Origin: Martinezella lusitana
GTDB taxonomy: Bacteria; Pseudomonadota; Alphaproteobacteria; Rhizobiales; Rhizobiaceae
Assembly (NCBI RefSeq): GCF_010668395.1
Contig: NZ_WUEY01000022.1
Coordinates: forward strand, 1-64,000
DNA: 64,000 nucleotides
Reading direction: 5' to 3'
The stretch's first letter is position 1; each line of letters starts with the position of its first letter. The notes below the pieces were generated by a model. It did no database searches. It saw nothing but the letters and a program-made list of their open reading frames with translations, and had not been told where the DNA came from. The translations under genes were made by a program, and so were the position numbers. Shown piece by piece: positions 1 through 8,527 of this stretch.

Positions 1-51
1 GGCAGCGATTTCATCGCCGACGAAAGACCTGGGTTAATGCCCGGTGCTAGG

Positions 52-434
52 TTACATCATAACTTTCAGGATAAAGCCGATAAGGAAGGTCCGCATAGAC
101 GTATTCTCCGGGTATGGCAGCCGGGGACCAGTCGCCTTGGCGAGATGTGCGATCATCTTTCGGTGGGTGTAGATCGAGCCGCCTACAAATCCACACCCGT
201 GAATGTATAGGATGACTCGGTCAAGCGCTGCGCCTTCGGGACGATCCAAAGCGCTGGCTTATCGCCGACCTCCACCTCCAGAAAGTCAACGCCACCCGGT
301 TCGGCCGTCAGCTTCGTCCATTCGGCGTCGTTCCAGGCGGCCTCTTCCTCGGGCGGCAGTTGTTGGCCACTCCGCGCGTGGGCTGCGATAGTCTCGTAGT
401 GCTTCTTGTTCGCTTCGCTTTGTTTACTTGCCAT
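52..434 (-). pseudogene. Broken alpha/beta-hydrolase (esterase/lipase) remnant
   Basis: The remnant starts at an ATG (434) preceded by AGGAG and encodes MASKQSEANKK... up to PALWIVP. Near position 240 the frame shifts by one base, and the other frame continues as PEGAALDRVILYIHG and GFVGGSIYTHR, the oxyanion-hole region of hormone-sensitive-lipase-type esterases. The usual HGGGF is HGCGF here. About 20 codons later the homology stops (AKATG followed by unrelated residues and a stop at 52), so the GxSxG nucleophile and the rest of a roughly 300-residue enzyme are missing. One indel, a damaged oxyanion motif and loss of the 3' two thirds make it a pseudogene. The family assignment rests on motif recognition only. 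Confidence 0.75.
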
Positions 435-862
435 TTCGCCGATCTCCTGCGTCCTGGAGTTGCCGACCACCAATTTGGGCGGCAAGTCACTCTTAAGACG
501 AGGCCGAGACGAAAAAGGATACGCGGACCGACGGCGATGTCGAACGGCGACCTGACATGCGCGTGCTATGGAGCAGCTCTGTATTCTCGGTGCGGGAAGG
601 GACACCACCTGTCGTCAGCCATGGTATCGTCCCTTTGAGGTTGGCTTTATACGGAGATTCCGAGCAGCTTCACAGAATTAGTTCGACAATAAGGGCTTAT
701 CCCATTAGCCAGAGGTCTCTGCTGCAAAAATTCGGTTGATGTTGGAAAGAGTACCGATGATTTTTAGCGAGCTTTTGATGAGTGATTTCAAGTGGCGGCC
801 TTTTTAAGGTGAGATCATCCTTTGGGCAGCCGCCCGCATGGTCGCGGGCGGCTTCGGGGCGA
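435..862. other. Intergenic stretch between pseudogene and copC
   Basis: No convincing gene is visible. The short reading frames here are arginine/serine-rich shadows without ribosome binding sites. The part from about 640 to 810 is AT-richer than its surroundings. The only clear structure is the hairpin at 829-852. Confidence 0.5.
829..852 (-). terminator. Strong hairpin downstream of copC
   Basis: A perfect 9-bp GC stem (GCCGCCCGC / GCGGGCGGC) with a 6-nt loop lies 10 bases past the copC stop on the minus strand. No U tract follows, so it may be a factor-dependent terminator or an mRNA-stabilising 3' stem closing the copper operon. Confidence 0.5.
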
Positions 863-1231
863 TCAGGGCGTGATTGTGAAGCTGTAGGTTCCGTTGGTCT
901 TGTGGCCGTCCGTAGAGAGCGCATGCCATTCGACGGTATATTTGCCGGGCGTAAGCTTGTCGGTGACGGGGACCATCAGCGTCGCGTCCTTGTCCATCAG
1001 CATGGCTTCGCCGGTCTTGACGGCCGCCTTGTTGGGCCCGGTAATCTTGACGCCGCTGAATTTCAGGTTGAGCCCTTCGGAAAAGGTCAGGTCGAGTTCG
1101 GACGGTGCTGCCTTTACAGTAGTGTCGGCCGCCGGAACGGCTGTCTTCAAATGAGCATGCGCCATGGCCTGGCCGGCAAAGGCGAGGCTGATTGCGGCAG
1201 CAGCGAGAAGCATTTTCTTGATCGGGGGCAT
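863..1231 (-). CDS. copC: CopC-type periplasmic copper-binding protein
   Basis: This is a 122-residue secreted protein. A signal peptide of about 24 residues (MPPIKKMLLAAAAISLAF then GQAMA) precedes HAHL, which would place a histidine at or next to the mature N terminus, as in CopC copper ligands. The conserved DGH near the end (TDGHKTNGTYSF) is the second part of the Cu(II) site in CopC/PcoC-like cupredoxin folds. Length matches the family. The start at 1231 is chosen because the signal peptide begins there; the upstream in-frame extension is arginine-rich noise. It is the last gene of the minus-strand copper operon, 134 bases after the SCO1-like gene. It probably carries copper in the periplasm; no CopD partner is visible. 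Confidence 0.9.
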   Translation of the reverse strand: MPPIKKMLLAAAAISLAFAGQAMAHAHLKTAVPAADTTVKAAPSELDLTFSEGLNLKFSGVKITGPNKAAVKTGEAMLMDKDATLMVPVTDKLTPGKYTVEWHALSTDGHKTNGTYSFTITP

Positions 1232-1365
1232 GTCTGGTTTCCTCTCATGTTGATGATCCGCAGAAAGCCTGCGGACCGTGCGATGGCGATCGGTCGATCG
1301 CCTATACCCGCCGGCGGCTGCGCCAAACGGAATTCTCATTCTCCGTTGACATCGAAGGTCACGGA

Positions 1366-1962
1366 TTATTCCTGCTGCAGCAGATTTCGGATCTTCTGCA
1401 GCGCGACATCGGTATTTTCCTGGTAGGCGATCGTGCCCCTCAGATTGCCGCCTGCATCGACGAGCAGGACGGATGCGGTATGATCCATCGTATATCCGCC
1501 ATCCGCACCGGGAACTTTCTTGGCATAGATGCGCCACCCCTTGATGGCCTTCTGCATCTCCTCAGGGCTGCCCGTTATGCCGGTGATCCGGTCGGTGAAG
1601 TTGCCGGTGTAGCTATGCATGATTTCGGGCGTATCGCGCTCGGGATCGACGGAGAAGAAGTAGGCCTTCAGCTTGTCCGCGTGGGGGCCGAGCGTCTTGA
1701 GCCAGCCTGCCATATCATAGAGCGTGGTCGGGCAGACATCGGGGCAATGCGTGTAGCCGAAATAGACGAGCGAGGGATGTCCCGAAAGCGCCTTTTCGGT
1801 GATCGGCTCGCCGCGATCGTCCGTGAGCGTAAACGCTGCACCGACGTTTCCCGCGGCCCGTACCTTCGGCATCATCAGGAACGTCGCGTAGCCTACGGCC
1901 GCCGCGCCGACGACCAGCGTCAGGGCGACGGCCATTGTGGCAAAGCGGTGTCTGTTTGACAT
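1366..1962 (-). CDS. SCO1/SenC/PrrC-family copper chaperone
   Basis: This is a 198-residue, membrane-anchored thioredoxin-fold protein. One N-terminal hydrophobic segment (about residues 10-30) is followed by the SCO domain, with the copper-binding CxxxC motif in THCPDVCPTT and the distal histidine in MDHTASV. SCO proteins deliver copper to, or reduce, the CuA site of haem-copper oxidases. The start at 1962 has an AAGGAG ribosome site 7 bases upstream. It lies 29 bases behind cyoA on the same strand. The pairing is odd because CyoA-type subunit II has no CuA site, so this SCO may serve another cuproenzyme or general copper trafficking. Confidence 0.93.
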   Translation of the reverse strand: MSNRHRFATMAVALTLVVGAAAVGYATFLMMPKVRAAGNVGAAFTLTDDRGEPITEKALSGHPSLVYFGYTHCPDVCPTTLYDMAGWLKTLGPHADKLKAYFFSVDPERDTPEIMHSYTGNFTDRITGITGSPEEMQKAIKGWRIYAKKVPGADGGYTMDHTASVLLVDAGGNLRGTIAYQENTDVALQKIRNLLQQE

Positions 1963-1991
1963 GGGATGTCTCCTTGTTGGGCGTGCCGGGA

Positions 1992-3131
1992 CTAGTCGAT
2001 CCGGGTCTTGGGGAGTGGGGTCGCAACGGTCTCGACGCTGCCGCCAGGTCCGGTTCCTGTCGGCGTGCAAAGTGCAGCAACGAAAGGTTTTGCCGGGCGC
2101 TCCGGCGTTTTGCTCCCGGGATTGCCTTTGTTTGCCAGGCGAACGACGTTGTTGATGCCTTCCCGCCCGCCGCCGCCGTTCGCGTCGATGCGCATCATCT
2201 CGTTCACGCACATCTTCGACTGGTCGACGCACATGTTGAGGATGGCGTCATAGAGCTGCGGATCGACATGGGAGAAATATCGGACCGGCTCCTTCTCGCT
2301 CGGCTGCTCGAGCTTCAGATATTCGGCGCGGCCGAAGGAGCTGCCCTGCGCCCGCGCTTTCTGCACCCAGGCGTCGAAATCGGCCTGATTGAGGCCGTGG
2401 AAGCGAAAGCGCATGTTCGAGAAGCCGGCGCCGCTGTAATTGGCGGAAAAACCCTGATACTCGCCGACATGGTTGATGACCGCGTGCAGCTTGGTTTCCA
2501 TGCCGGGCATGGCATAGATCTGACCGGCCAGGGCCGGCACGAAAAACGAATTCATGATCGATGAGGCCGTAATCTTGAAGTCGATCGGGGTATCGATCGG
2601 AGCGGCGAGTTCATTGACCGTCGCGATCCCCAGGTCCGGATAGAGAAACAACCATTTCCAGTCGAGCGCCACCACCTCGACATTCAATGGCTTGGTATTT
2701 GCGGGAAGGGGCCTCGACGCGTCGATGCGATCGAGCGGCCGATATGGATCGAGCCGGTGCGTGCTGATCCATGTCACCGCGCCAAGCGCGATGATGATGG
2801 CAAGCGGCGCCGACCAGATGATGAGTTCGAGCTTCGTCGAGTGATGCCAGTCGGGCTCATAGATTGCGGCCGTGTTCGACTGACGGTACTTCCAGGCAAA
2901 GAACAGCGTCAGCGCAATCACCGGCACGATGATGAGCAGCATCAGTACCGTCGAGATCGCGATGAGATTGCGTTGCTGGACGGCGATGTCGCCGGATGGG
3001 GCGAGGACGACCATGTTGCAGCCGGCAAGCGGCAGAAGCGAGCCGATGGCGAGCGGCTTCATGCACGCGAGCAATCCATATGTCGCATGTCTGTCGGTGC
3101 GGCCGATGGCATCACTTGTTATGGCCGGCAT
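1992..3131 (-). CDS. cyoA: Cytochrome o ubiquinol oxidase subunit II (orphan)
   Basis: This is a 379-residue lipoprotein-type subunit II. The lipobox is LAGC (about residues 36-39), followed by two transmembrane helices (STVLMLLIIVPVIALTLFFA and LIIWSAPLAIIIALGAV) and a periplasmic cupredoxin domain containing ALDWKWLF, VPALAGQIYAMPGM and NYSGAGFSNM. The CuA ligands of cytochrome c oxidase (CxxxC plus H and M) are absent, which fits a quinol oxidase. The 3131 start has GGGAGG 6 bases upstream and overlaps the preceding gene by 20 bases; a later Met at 3062 is also possible. The C terminus carries a proline/glycine-rich tail. cyoB, C and D are not next to it: a SCO1 gene follows instead. Confidence 0.9.
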   Translation of the reverse strand: MPAITSDAIGRTDRHATYGLLACMKPLAIGSLLPLAGCNMVVLAPSGDIAVQQRNLIAISTVLMLLIIVPVIALTLFFAWKYRQSNTAAIYEPDWHHSTKLELIIWSAPLAIIIALGAVTWISTHRLDPYRPLDRIDASRPLPANTKPLNVEVVALDWKWLFLYPDLGIATVNELAAPIDTPIDFKITASSIMNSFFVPALAGQIYAMPGMETKLHAVINHVGEYQGFSANYSGAGFSNMRFRFHGLNQADFDAWVQKARAQGSSFGRAEYLKLEQPSEKEPVRYFSHVDPQLYDAILNMCVDQSKMCVNEMMRIDANGGGGREGINNVVRLANKGNPGSKTPERPAKPFVAALCTPTGTGPGGSVETVATPLPKTRID

Positions 3132-4038
3132 GGTCGCCTCCCGCATGGGTAGCGTCGGCATGATCCATCATCACCGTCCCCTCGAAGCTCGAAAGCAGAG
3201 CCAATGTCCTAGCGTCGAGCTTGGCTTCGGCGATGGAGAGATCGGCTGCAATGGCCTGTGCGTCATCCCGCGTCAGGCCGATCTTTTGCAGCGCGTCCGC
3301 GTCTTTCAGGCTATCGCCACTGCAAAGACGGACGACCCATCCGCCATGGCTTTTCCTCAAGAGAGCACGGCCGCCGCGACCATCCTGCACCCACCCTGCC
3401 ACCGCCCAGTCTCCGTGGCCGACGATTGGCCGAATTGCGAGCGGCTTCTCCGGCGTTTCGAACATCGCCTTCATTGTTGCCGGAATATCGCTTTGCGGAT
3501 CGCCGGTGGAGTGTCTCTCGTTCATGTTCATGCCCTTCATGTCGGGCATGCCGTCGCCGGCTTTCGCATCGGCGCCGGGCTTGTTCGCCGCTATCGATCC
3601 CACCGGGAAATCGACTTCGACGGCGCCGGCCTTTTCGAATTTGAGTGTCGTCCTGACGATCTGGCCCTGAAGGAAGGGCTCGGCGACTTTCATGAACATC
3701 ACATGATAGCCGCCGGGCTTCAGCTCGACGGTCTTGCCCGCCGGTATGGACAGGCCATCGGGCAGCTCGCGCATGATCATGACGTCATTGTCCATCTTCA
3801 TCTCGTGAATCTGGACCGTTGCGGCGCGCGGAGAGCTGACCGCGACCAGCCGGTCGTCGCTATCCCCCGCATTGGCGATGGTCAGGTAGCCGCCGCCGAC
3901 AGGTGCTCCGGGCACCATTGCGCGAACATAGGGCGCGGAAATTATAAGGCTGCCGATCTTGATGTCGTCGGCAAGGGCGATGGAGGAAAGCAGGGATGCC
4001 AGCCCGAAGGCGGCAAGAGCAAAAAAGCGTTTCAACAC
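3112..4038 (-). CDS. PCuAC copper chaperone fused to a copper-uptake-associated domain
   Basis: This 308-residue periplasmic protein has a signal peptide (about 1-23, ending ALAD). A PCu(A)C domain (about 25-150) shows the spaced His/Met copper site: IHEMKM, then MIMRELP, then GYHVMFM. A Met/His-rich linker (MPDMKGMNMNERHS) leads to a second domain (about 180-290) that resembles the small 'copper uptake system-associated' proteins often encoded separately beside PCuAC genes. The extreme C terminus is again His-rich (HADATHAGGDHAGH). PCuAC hands Cu(I) to oxidase assembly in the periplasm. It overlaps cyoA downstream and lies 64 bases after the PepSY gene. The second domain's job is unknown. 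Confidence 0.87.
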   Translation of the reverse strand: MLKRFFALAAFGLASLLSSIALADDIKIGSLIISAPYVRAMVPGAPVGGGYLTIANAGDSDDRLVAVSSPRAATVQIHEMKMDNDVMIMRELPDGLSIPAGKTVELKPGGYHVMFMKVAEPFLQGQIVRTTLKFEKAGAVEVDFPVGSIAANKPGADAKAGDGMPDMKGMNMNERHSTGDPQSDIPATMKAMFETPEKPLAIRPIVGHGDWAVAGWVQDGRGGRALLRKSHGGWVVRLCSGDSLKDADALQKIGLTRDDAQAIAADLSIAEAKLDARTLALLSSFEGTVMMDHADATHAGGDHAGHNK

Positions 4039-4102
4039 GATCGATATCCTTGATCCAGAAAAGGAAGCGGGCGGGCGAAGCGCCAGGCTCCGCCCGACCC
4101 CG

Positions 4103-5476
4103 TCAGGAAAAGAAGCGCCGGAGCGGCGGCACGAAGCGGAGCACGAGCTGGTCGAGGAGCAGCATCGCGACGATGGCGGCCCCCGTCAGCGGGAAGGCCA
4201 CGCCGAAGAGGATGGCGATGAGCCATAGGCCGACATAGACGGACTTCTGCGGCGGCATCGGCGGCACGCCGAGACGGCCGGCCGGCCTGCGCTTCCACCA
4301 CATGGCCGCAGCCGTGACGCAGCACAGGACGATTGCCAGGCAAGCGGCCAGCATCAGGAGCTGGTTGAAGAGCCCCCATTCCTGTCCCTGATGGATGTTG
4401 ATGCCCCACTCGATTGCCCGGCCGAGCGCCGGATATTGATCGTAGGAAATATCGACCAGCGACTTGCCGGAATATTGGTCGATGTGAACGGTCCTCTCCT
4501 TGCCGAGATCGCCGAAATAGTGGCTTGCGGTATAGACGCCGGTTTCGTCGGTCGGAATTGCGAGATCGGAACCGGAAACCATGCCCAAACCGTGCATGAT
4601 GTCGACGGCCTTGTTCAGGCCGAGCGGTTTCGCCGACTGTGCTGCCGCGATATCGGACAGCGGAACCGGGGCGTTCTCGACCACCCAGCCGGCCCGGCTG
4701 ACGACATCCTGGGTGACTTTCGTCGATTTCGGAACCTCGTCCCACAGCGCTGCCGGCGTGCCCAGATCATGGGCGGTCAGCCAGGCATTGACGTTGGCAC
4801 CCCAATAGCCGGACCAAGGCATGCCGCTGAAGGCGAGGAAGAAGATCAGAATGCCGGCAAGCGCTCCCGTCACCGCATGCAGGTCGCGCCAGAAGACGCG
4901 CCGCGACGGGTTGCCGCGAACCGTCAACACGCCGCCGGTCTGCTGTCGCGGCCACCAGAGATAGATGCCGGTCACCACGAGGACGAGGGCAAAGCCTGCA
5001 ACGATCTCGATGAGGCGATTGGTCCACTCCCCGAAGTATTCGAGGCTGTGGATGCGCTTGACGACCCAGCTAAACTCCTGCTTCGAGCCGACCGATCCCA
5101 GGATATTGCCGTCATAAGGGTTGACGTAGACGATGGTCGATTGGCCATCCTTGGACACCGTCACCCAGGCCGAGCGGTTCGCAGCCGATGCTTCGTGATA
5201 GGAGGTGGCGCGAGCACCGGGAAAGGCCGCAAGCGCAGAATCGGCGATCTCTTGCGGCTGCAGCATCGTACCGGTCTTAGTGACGAGATAGCGATGCGAG
5301 TAGAAGATATCGGCAATCTGATCCTTGAAGAGATAGAGCGATCCCGTGATCGCCAGATTGAGCATGAAAGGGATGACGAGCAGGCCGGCGAAAAAATGCC
5401 AGCGCCAGATCGCGCGATAGAGCGAGATATTATGGGTTGCTGCGGCCGCAGGTTCTGCAGCGGTAAAGGCAGACAT
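4103..5476 (-). CDS. PepSY-associated inner-membrane protein (PiuB-like)
   Basis: This is a 457-residue protein with four main membrane segments (about 25-50, 170-195, 220-245 and 365-390) and a further pair at the C terminus. It matches the 'iron-regulated'/PepSY_TM family: an early WRWHFFAGLLVIPFM helix, a periplasmic PepSY stretch, and histidines at membrane borders (RIHSLEYFGEW, DLHAVTGAL, NIHQGQEWGLF) that could bind haem b. Members are usually proposed reductases in metal uptake. The start at 5476 has GGAGG 8 bases upstream; the longer reading frame is not supported. Its place upstream of PCuAC suggests a role in copper import or reduction. The substrate is inferred from context only. 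Confidence 0.85.
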   Translation of the reverse strand: MSAFTAAEPAAAATHNISLYRAIWRWHFFAGLLVIPFMLNLAITGSLYLFKDQIADIFYSHRYLVTKTGTMLQPQEIADSALAAFPGARATSYHEASAANRSAWVTVSKDGQSTIVYVNPYDGNILGSVGSKQEFSWVVKRIHSLEYFGEWTNRLIEIVAGFALVLVVTGIYLWWPRQQTGGVLTVRGNPSRRVFWRDLHAVTGALAGILIFFLAFSGMPWSGYWGANVNAWLTAHDLGTPAALWDEVPKSTKVTQDVVSRAGWVVENAPVPLSDIAAAQSAKPLGLNKAVDIMHGLGMVSGSDLAIPTDETGVYTASHYFGDLGKERTVHIDQYSGKSLVDISYDQYPALGRAIEWGINIHQGQEWGLFNQLLMLAACLAIVLCCVTAAAMWWKRRPAGRLGVPPMPPQKSVYVGLWLIAILFGVAFPLTGAAIVAMLLLDQLVLRFVPPLRRFFS

Positions 5477-5706
5477 GAAAATCCTCCGAAGATCGGCGGG
5501 CTGCCGCGAGCGGTCGATCCGAGGAGAAGACGGCACTGGGCCGCCGCTGGAGTGGACTTGCCTTACTGGAGCGGCCGGACCGATCGGTCCCGCCTCGTTC
5601 GGCGAAGTTCAGCTGGGCGTGCCCATCCTCAGATTTACGACCCGAGGGGTCGTGCATGACGGCAGCCGTTGACGGCGGGCGTCATGGCGAAAGCCGCGAC
5701 GCCGGT

Positions 5707-6111
5707 TCAGCCAACGATGTCGAGGATGGGCGGCGCTCGCGGGCCGGTGTTCGGCGGATAAAGCTGCCGATGGAAGGCCTCCGCCTTCGCGATGACGGCC
5801 TCTCCGCGAGGGGAGGCAAGACGTTCGCAAATCTCGGTCGGAGGTGCTGGCAGCACCACAGCCGAAGCGATCCGGCATGCCTCGCAGCCGGGCGCATAAG
5901 CCTTTCCATGCACCTTGCCGTCGGCATCCCTGTAGGTGATGCAGAGGACAGGCAGCGACCCATCCGGCAGCCGGTACTGGGCAAGCTCTATCGGGGATAT
6001 CTCATCCGCCGTCGCAACGACCGGCTGATGGGCGAAGCCGACAAGCAACAGCGCCACGGCGCAAACGATGCGCGCGCTCCACTGCCATGTTCGCGAAATT
6101 GTCTTCCGCAT
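5707..6111 (-). CDS. Small secreted Cys-containing protein of the copper operon (DUF2946-like)
   Basis: This is a 134-residue protein. An N-terminal hydrophobic segment (SARIVCAVALLLVGFAHQ) looks like a signal peptide or anchor. The rest has cysteines in LPVLCITYRD, PGCEACRIAS and TEICERLA, an arrangement like the small periplasmic proteins found beside PepSY and PCuAC genes in rhizobia. I take the ATG at 6111 (GGGGACAAG just upstream) over the one at 6168, which has no ribosome site. It is the first gene of the minus-strand copper operon, 230 bases before the PepSY gene. The CxxC could bind copper; this is inference and the family label is tentative. Confidence 0.65.
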   Translation of the reverse strand: MRKTISRTWQWSARIVCAVALLLVGFAHQPVVATADEISPIELAQYRLPDGSLPVLCITYRDADGKVHGKAYAPGCEACRIASAVVLPAPPTEICERLASPRGEAVIAKAEAFHRQLYPPNTGPRAPPILDIVG

Positions 6112-6552
6112 TCTTGTCCCCGCCACCGCATCCCGCGGATAAGGCCTGCAGTCATAGGGCAGGCTCATGGCAAGCGCAATGCGTCAATTCGTGCCGTGGC
6201 AAAGCGGTGCGGAGATCCATATCTGCGCGCGATTCTGCGGTTCCCGCCTGGGGTTCCCTGTGAAAGAGACGCAGGTTTCGGTCTCGCCCGCCGCCTGTCG
6301 CTCGCTGTGAATTCCGCCGGGACGGAGAGATCGCGGTGGCGTAGGCCTGTGAGATGCGAGCGCTTTTTTCAGCCGAACTAGCGGCGAGCGTGACGATTTC
6401 CATTGGCGCCGAGAGGTGGGATCCTTTTCTAAACCTGCTTTGCAAGGTGGTCGCCGACATCGTCGGTGGGTTGCATCCATTAAGTGGTTGTTGATGGAAA
6501 AGGGATCGCATAAGCTGCTTGTATTATCGTTAATCCAAACGGAGGAGAGACT
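6112..6552. other. Divergent promoter region, copper operon / TolB-like gene
   Basis: This 441-base gap separates the divergent copper operon and the sugar locus. No reading frame in it looks coding. It must hold both promoters. The only site I can define is the LacI-type operator at 6521-6534, close to the TolB-like start. I found no clear copper-responsive (CueR/CsoR) palindrome. Confidence 0.5.
6521..6534 (+). promoter_or_regulatory. LacI-type operator (site 1)
   Basis: GTATTATCGTTAAT lies 18 bases upstream of the ATG at 6553. It shares 13 of 14 bases with the minus-strand site at 9004-8991 and with the plus-strand site at 9947-9960. This spacing would let a repressor block the promoter or early transcription. 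Confidence 0.65.
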
Positions 6553-7467
6553 ATGCCATCCATGCGCCCGGAACCGGAAACCCGACGTTTATTGCCGCGT
6601 CAGATCAGCGAGCTCGTCGTCTTCGACATCGCCTCATCGACGGCGCGTGTGATCTACGAAACCGGCGAGCTTATCGAAGCACCCAATTGGTCGCCCGATG
6701 GCAAGTGGTTGGTTTACAATGGCGACGGCCGCCTCTTTCGCATCTCTCCCGATGGGCAGGATGGCCCGCATCGCATCAATACGGCGCCGGTCGAGAATCT
6801 GAACAACGACCATGTCGTCTCGCGGGACGGGCGATCTTTCTTCGTCAGTGCCAATGACGGCCATCTCTATCGCGTGCCGTTCGAGGGCGGGACGCCGCAG
6901 CGCGTTTCCAACGAGCATGAGGCCTCGCGCGGCTTCAAATATTACCTGCACGGCATTTCTCCGGATGGCGCTACCCTGGCCTATGTCGGGCTGGAGCGCC
7001 GCGAAGGCGGCGGCGTCTTCACGCGCATCTGCACCATTCCGGCCGCAGGCGGCCAGGACGTGTTCCTGACCGATGGCGCTTGCCCTGTCGACGGCTCCGA
7101 ATTCTCGCCGGACGGGCAATGGATCTATTTCAATTCCGAAGCGGCGGCGACACAGCCGGGTCATGCACAGGCGTTTCGCATGCGCCCCGACGGCACTGGA
7201 CTGGAACAGCTGACGCATGACGAGCGCGTAAACTGGTTCCCGCATCCGGCACCCAACGGCCGCGATCTCGTATATTTGAGCTATCCGGTGGGAACGATCG
7301 GTCATCCCGCGGACAAGGACGTGATCCTGCGGTTCATGTCCGCAGATGGCGGCAAGGCGCGAGATCTCGATGCGTTCAATGGCGGCCAGGGCAGCATCAA
7401 TGTGAATTCCTGGGCGCCCGATTCCAGTGCCTTTGCCTATGTCCGCTATCCGTTGGCGGCGGGTTGA
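6553..7467 (+). CDS. TolB-like beta-propeller protein
   Basis: This is a 304-residue protein made of repeated WD40-like/PD40 blades: APNWSPDGKWLVYNG, VVSRDGRSFFVSA, GISPDGATLAYVG, EFSPDGQWIYFNS, HPAPNGRDLVYLS and SWAPDSSAFAYV, about six. There is no signal peptide, so it is probably cytoplasmic, unlike true TolB. GGAGGAG precedes the ATG by 6 bases. It is transcribed alone and converges with the LacI gene 18 bases away. The operator upstream places it in the same regulon as the sugar transporter. It could bind or act on a saccharide (some propellers are lyases or hydrolases), but I see no diagnostic catalytic motif. Confidence 0.85.
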   Translation: MPSMRPEPETRRLLPRQISELVVFDIASSTARVIYETGELIEAPNWSPDGKWLVYNGDGRLFRISPDGQDGPHRINTAPVENLNNDHVVSRDGRSFFVSANDGHLYRVPFEGGTPQRVSNEHEASRGFKYYLHGISPDGATLAYVGLERREGGGVFTRICTIPAAGGQDVFLTDGACPVDGSEFSPDGQWIYFNSEAAATQPGHAQAFRMRPDGTGLEQLTHDERVNWFPHPAPNGRDLVYLSYPVGTIGHPADKDVILRFMSADGGKARDLDAFNGGQGSINVNSWAPDSSAFAYVRYPLAAG

Positions 7468-7485
7468 ACAGGCTTGCTACGGCTC

Positions 7486-8511
7486 TCAGCCGCGAAGGGT
7501 CGAATTCGAGCTCTGGCGTATCAAAAGGTCAGGTTCGATCAGGGTTACGCGCGGTGGCGGTAAGTCCGCCTCCGCGCCGATCAGATCGACGACGCGCTCC
7601 ACGGCCATGGCCGACACGCGCTCGACATTATAGTCGACCGTCGAGATCGGCGTCACGGCATACTCGCCGAATTCGATATTGTCGAAGCCCATGAGTGCGA
7701 TATCGTCAGGGACACGAATGTTGTTTCGGGCACAATATCGCAGAACGCCGAGCGCCAAAGAATCATTGGTGGCGAAAATGGCGGACGCGCCGAGCCGCTG
7801 GCTGAAGATCGTATCCGCGGCCCAGTAGCCATGCGCGACCGAGTGGCCACTCGGCTTGACGAAAAGCGCGGTGTCGATCTCAACCCCGGCATCCCGGTGG
7901 GCCTGCATATAGCCTTCGAGCTTCTCCGAATTGCCAAGCTTCGTGCCGCCGTCGATGATGACGATGCGGCGGTGGCCGTTGCTCAGAAGATGGCCGACAG
8001 CCTTGTAGGCCCCCATCCGCTCATCCATGCAGACGGCGTCGATGCCGGCATCCGGATCGCCGACGAGAAGAACGACCGGATAGTTGCGCGCGCGCAGCTT
8101 GCGGATATGGTCCAGGCGGCGGTGGCTGCAGGGAAATACCAGCATCCCATCGGCCCGCCTGGCCCGGAAGGTTTCGATCATTGTTTCCTCGACGGCGATA
8201 TCGTTGTTCGAGGTCGCAAAGAGGGTCGTGTAGCCACGCTTGGAAAGTTCGCCTTCCACGGCTTGCGCAACGGCAGTGAGCACCGGATTCGAAAGGTCCG
8301 TCAGGATCAGCCCGATCGAACGGGTTTCCCGCCGCACCAGCGATGTGGCGACAAAGTTGGGCAGGTAGTTCAGCTCGCGCGCCACATCCGCGATGAGGGC
8401 GCGGGTTTCAGGGGGAATGCGCGAGCTGCCTCGCAAAGCCAGCGACACGGTATTCACCGAAAATCCGGTTTTATCGGCGATATCCTTCAAGCGCGCCGCA
8501 GGCTTTGCCAT
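7486..8511 (-). CDS. LacI-family transcriptional regulator
   Basis: This is a 341-residue repressor. The N-terminal LacI helix-turn-helix is RLKDIADKTGFSVNTVSLAL (residues 7-26), with the hinge helix in NYLPNFVATSL. The periplasmic-binding-like effector domain spans about 60-330 (SIGLILTDLSNPVL; AIFATNDSLALGVLRY; ALMGFDNIEFG; PISTVDYNV). The effector is presumably a sugar or metabolite of the pathway encoded around it. It follows a VOC gene by 16 bases on the same strand, so one promoter upstream of that gene probably drives both, giving autoregulation through the operator at 8991-9004. Confidence 0.95.
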   Translation of the reverse strand: MAKPAARLKDIADKTGFSVNTVSLALRGSSRIPPETRALIADVARELNYLPNFVATSLVRRETRSIGLILTDLSNPVLTAVAQAVEGELSKRGYTTLFATSNNDIAVEETMIETFRARRADGMLVFPCSHRRLDHIRKLRARNYPVVLLVGDPDAGIDAVCMDERMGAYKAVGHLLSNGHRRIVIIDGGTKLGNSEKLEGYMQAHRDAGVEIDTALFVKPSGHSVAHGYWAADTIFSQRLGASAIFATNDSLALGVLRYCARNNIRVPDDIALMGFDNIEFGEYAVTPISTVDYNVERVSAMAVERVVDLIGAEADLPPPRVTLIEPDLLIRQSSNSTLRG

Positions 8512-8527
8512 GCAAATTCGACTCCTG

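Noticed and set aside
1992-3131. Cytochrome c oxidase subunit II (coxB)
   Set aside because: The CuA Cys/His/Met motif is absent; lipobox and YSGAGF-type loop fit CyoA.
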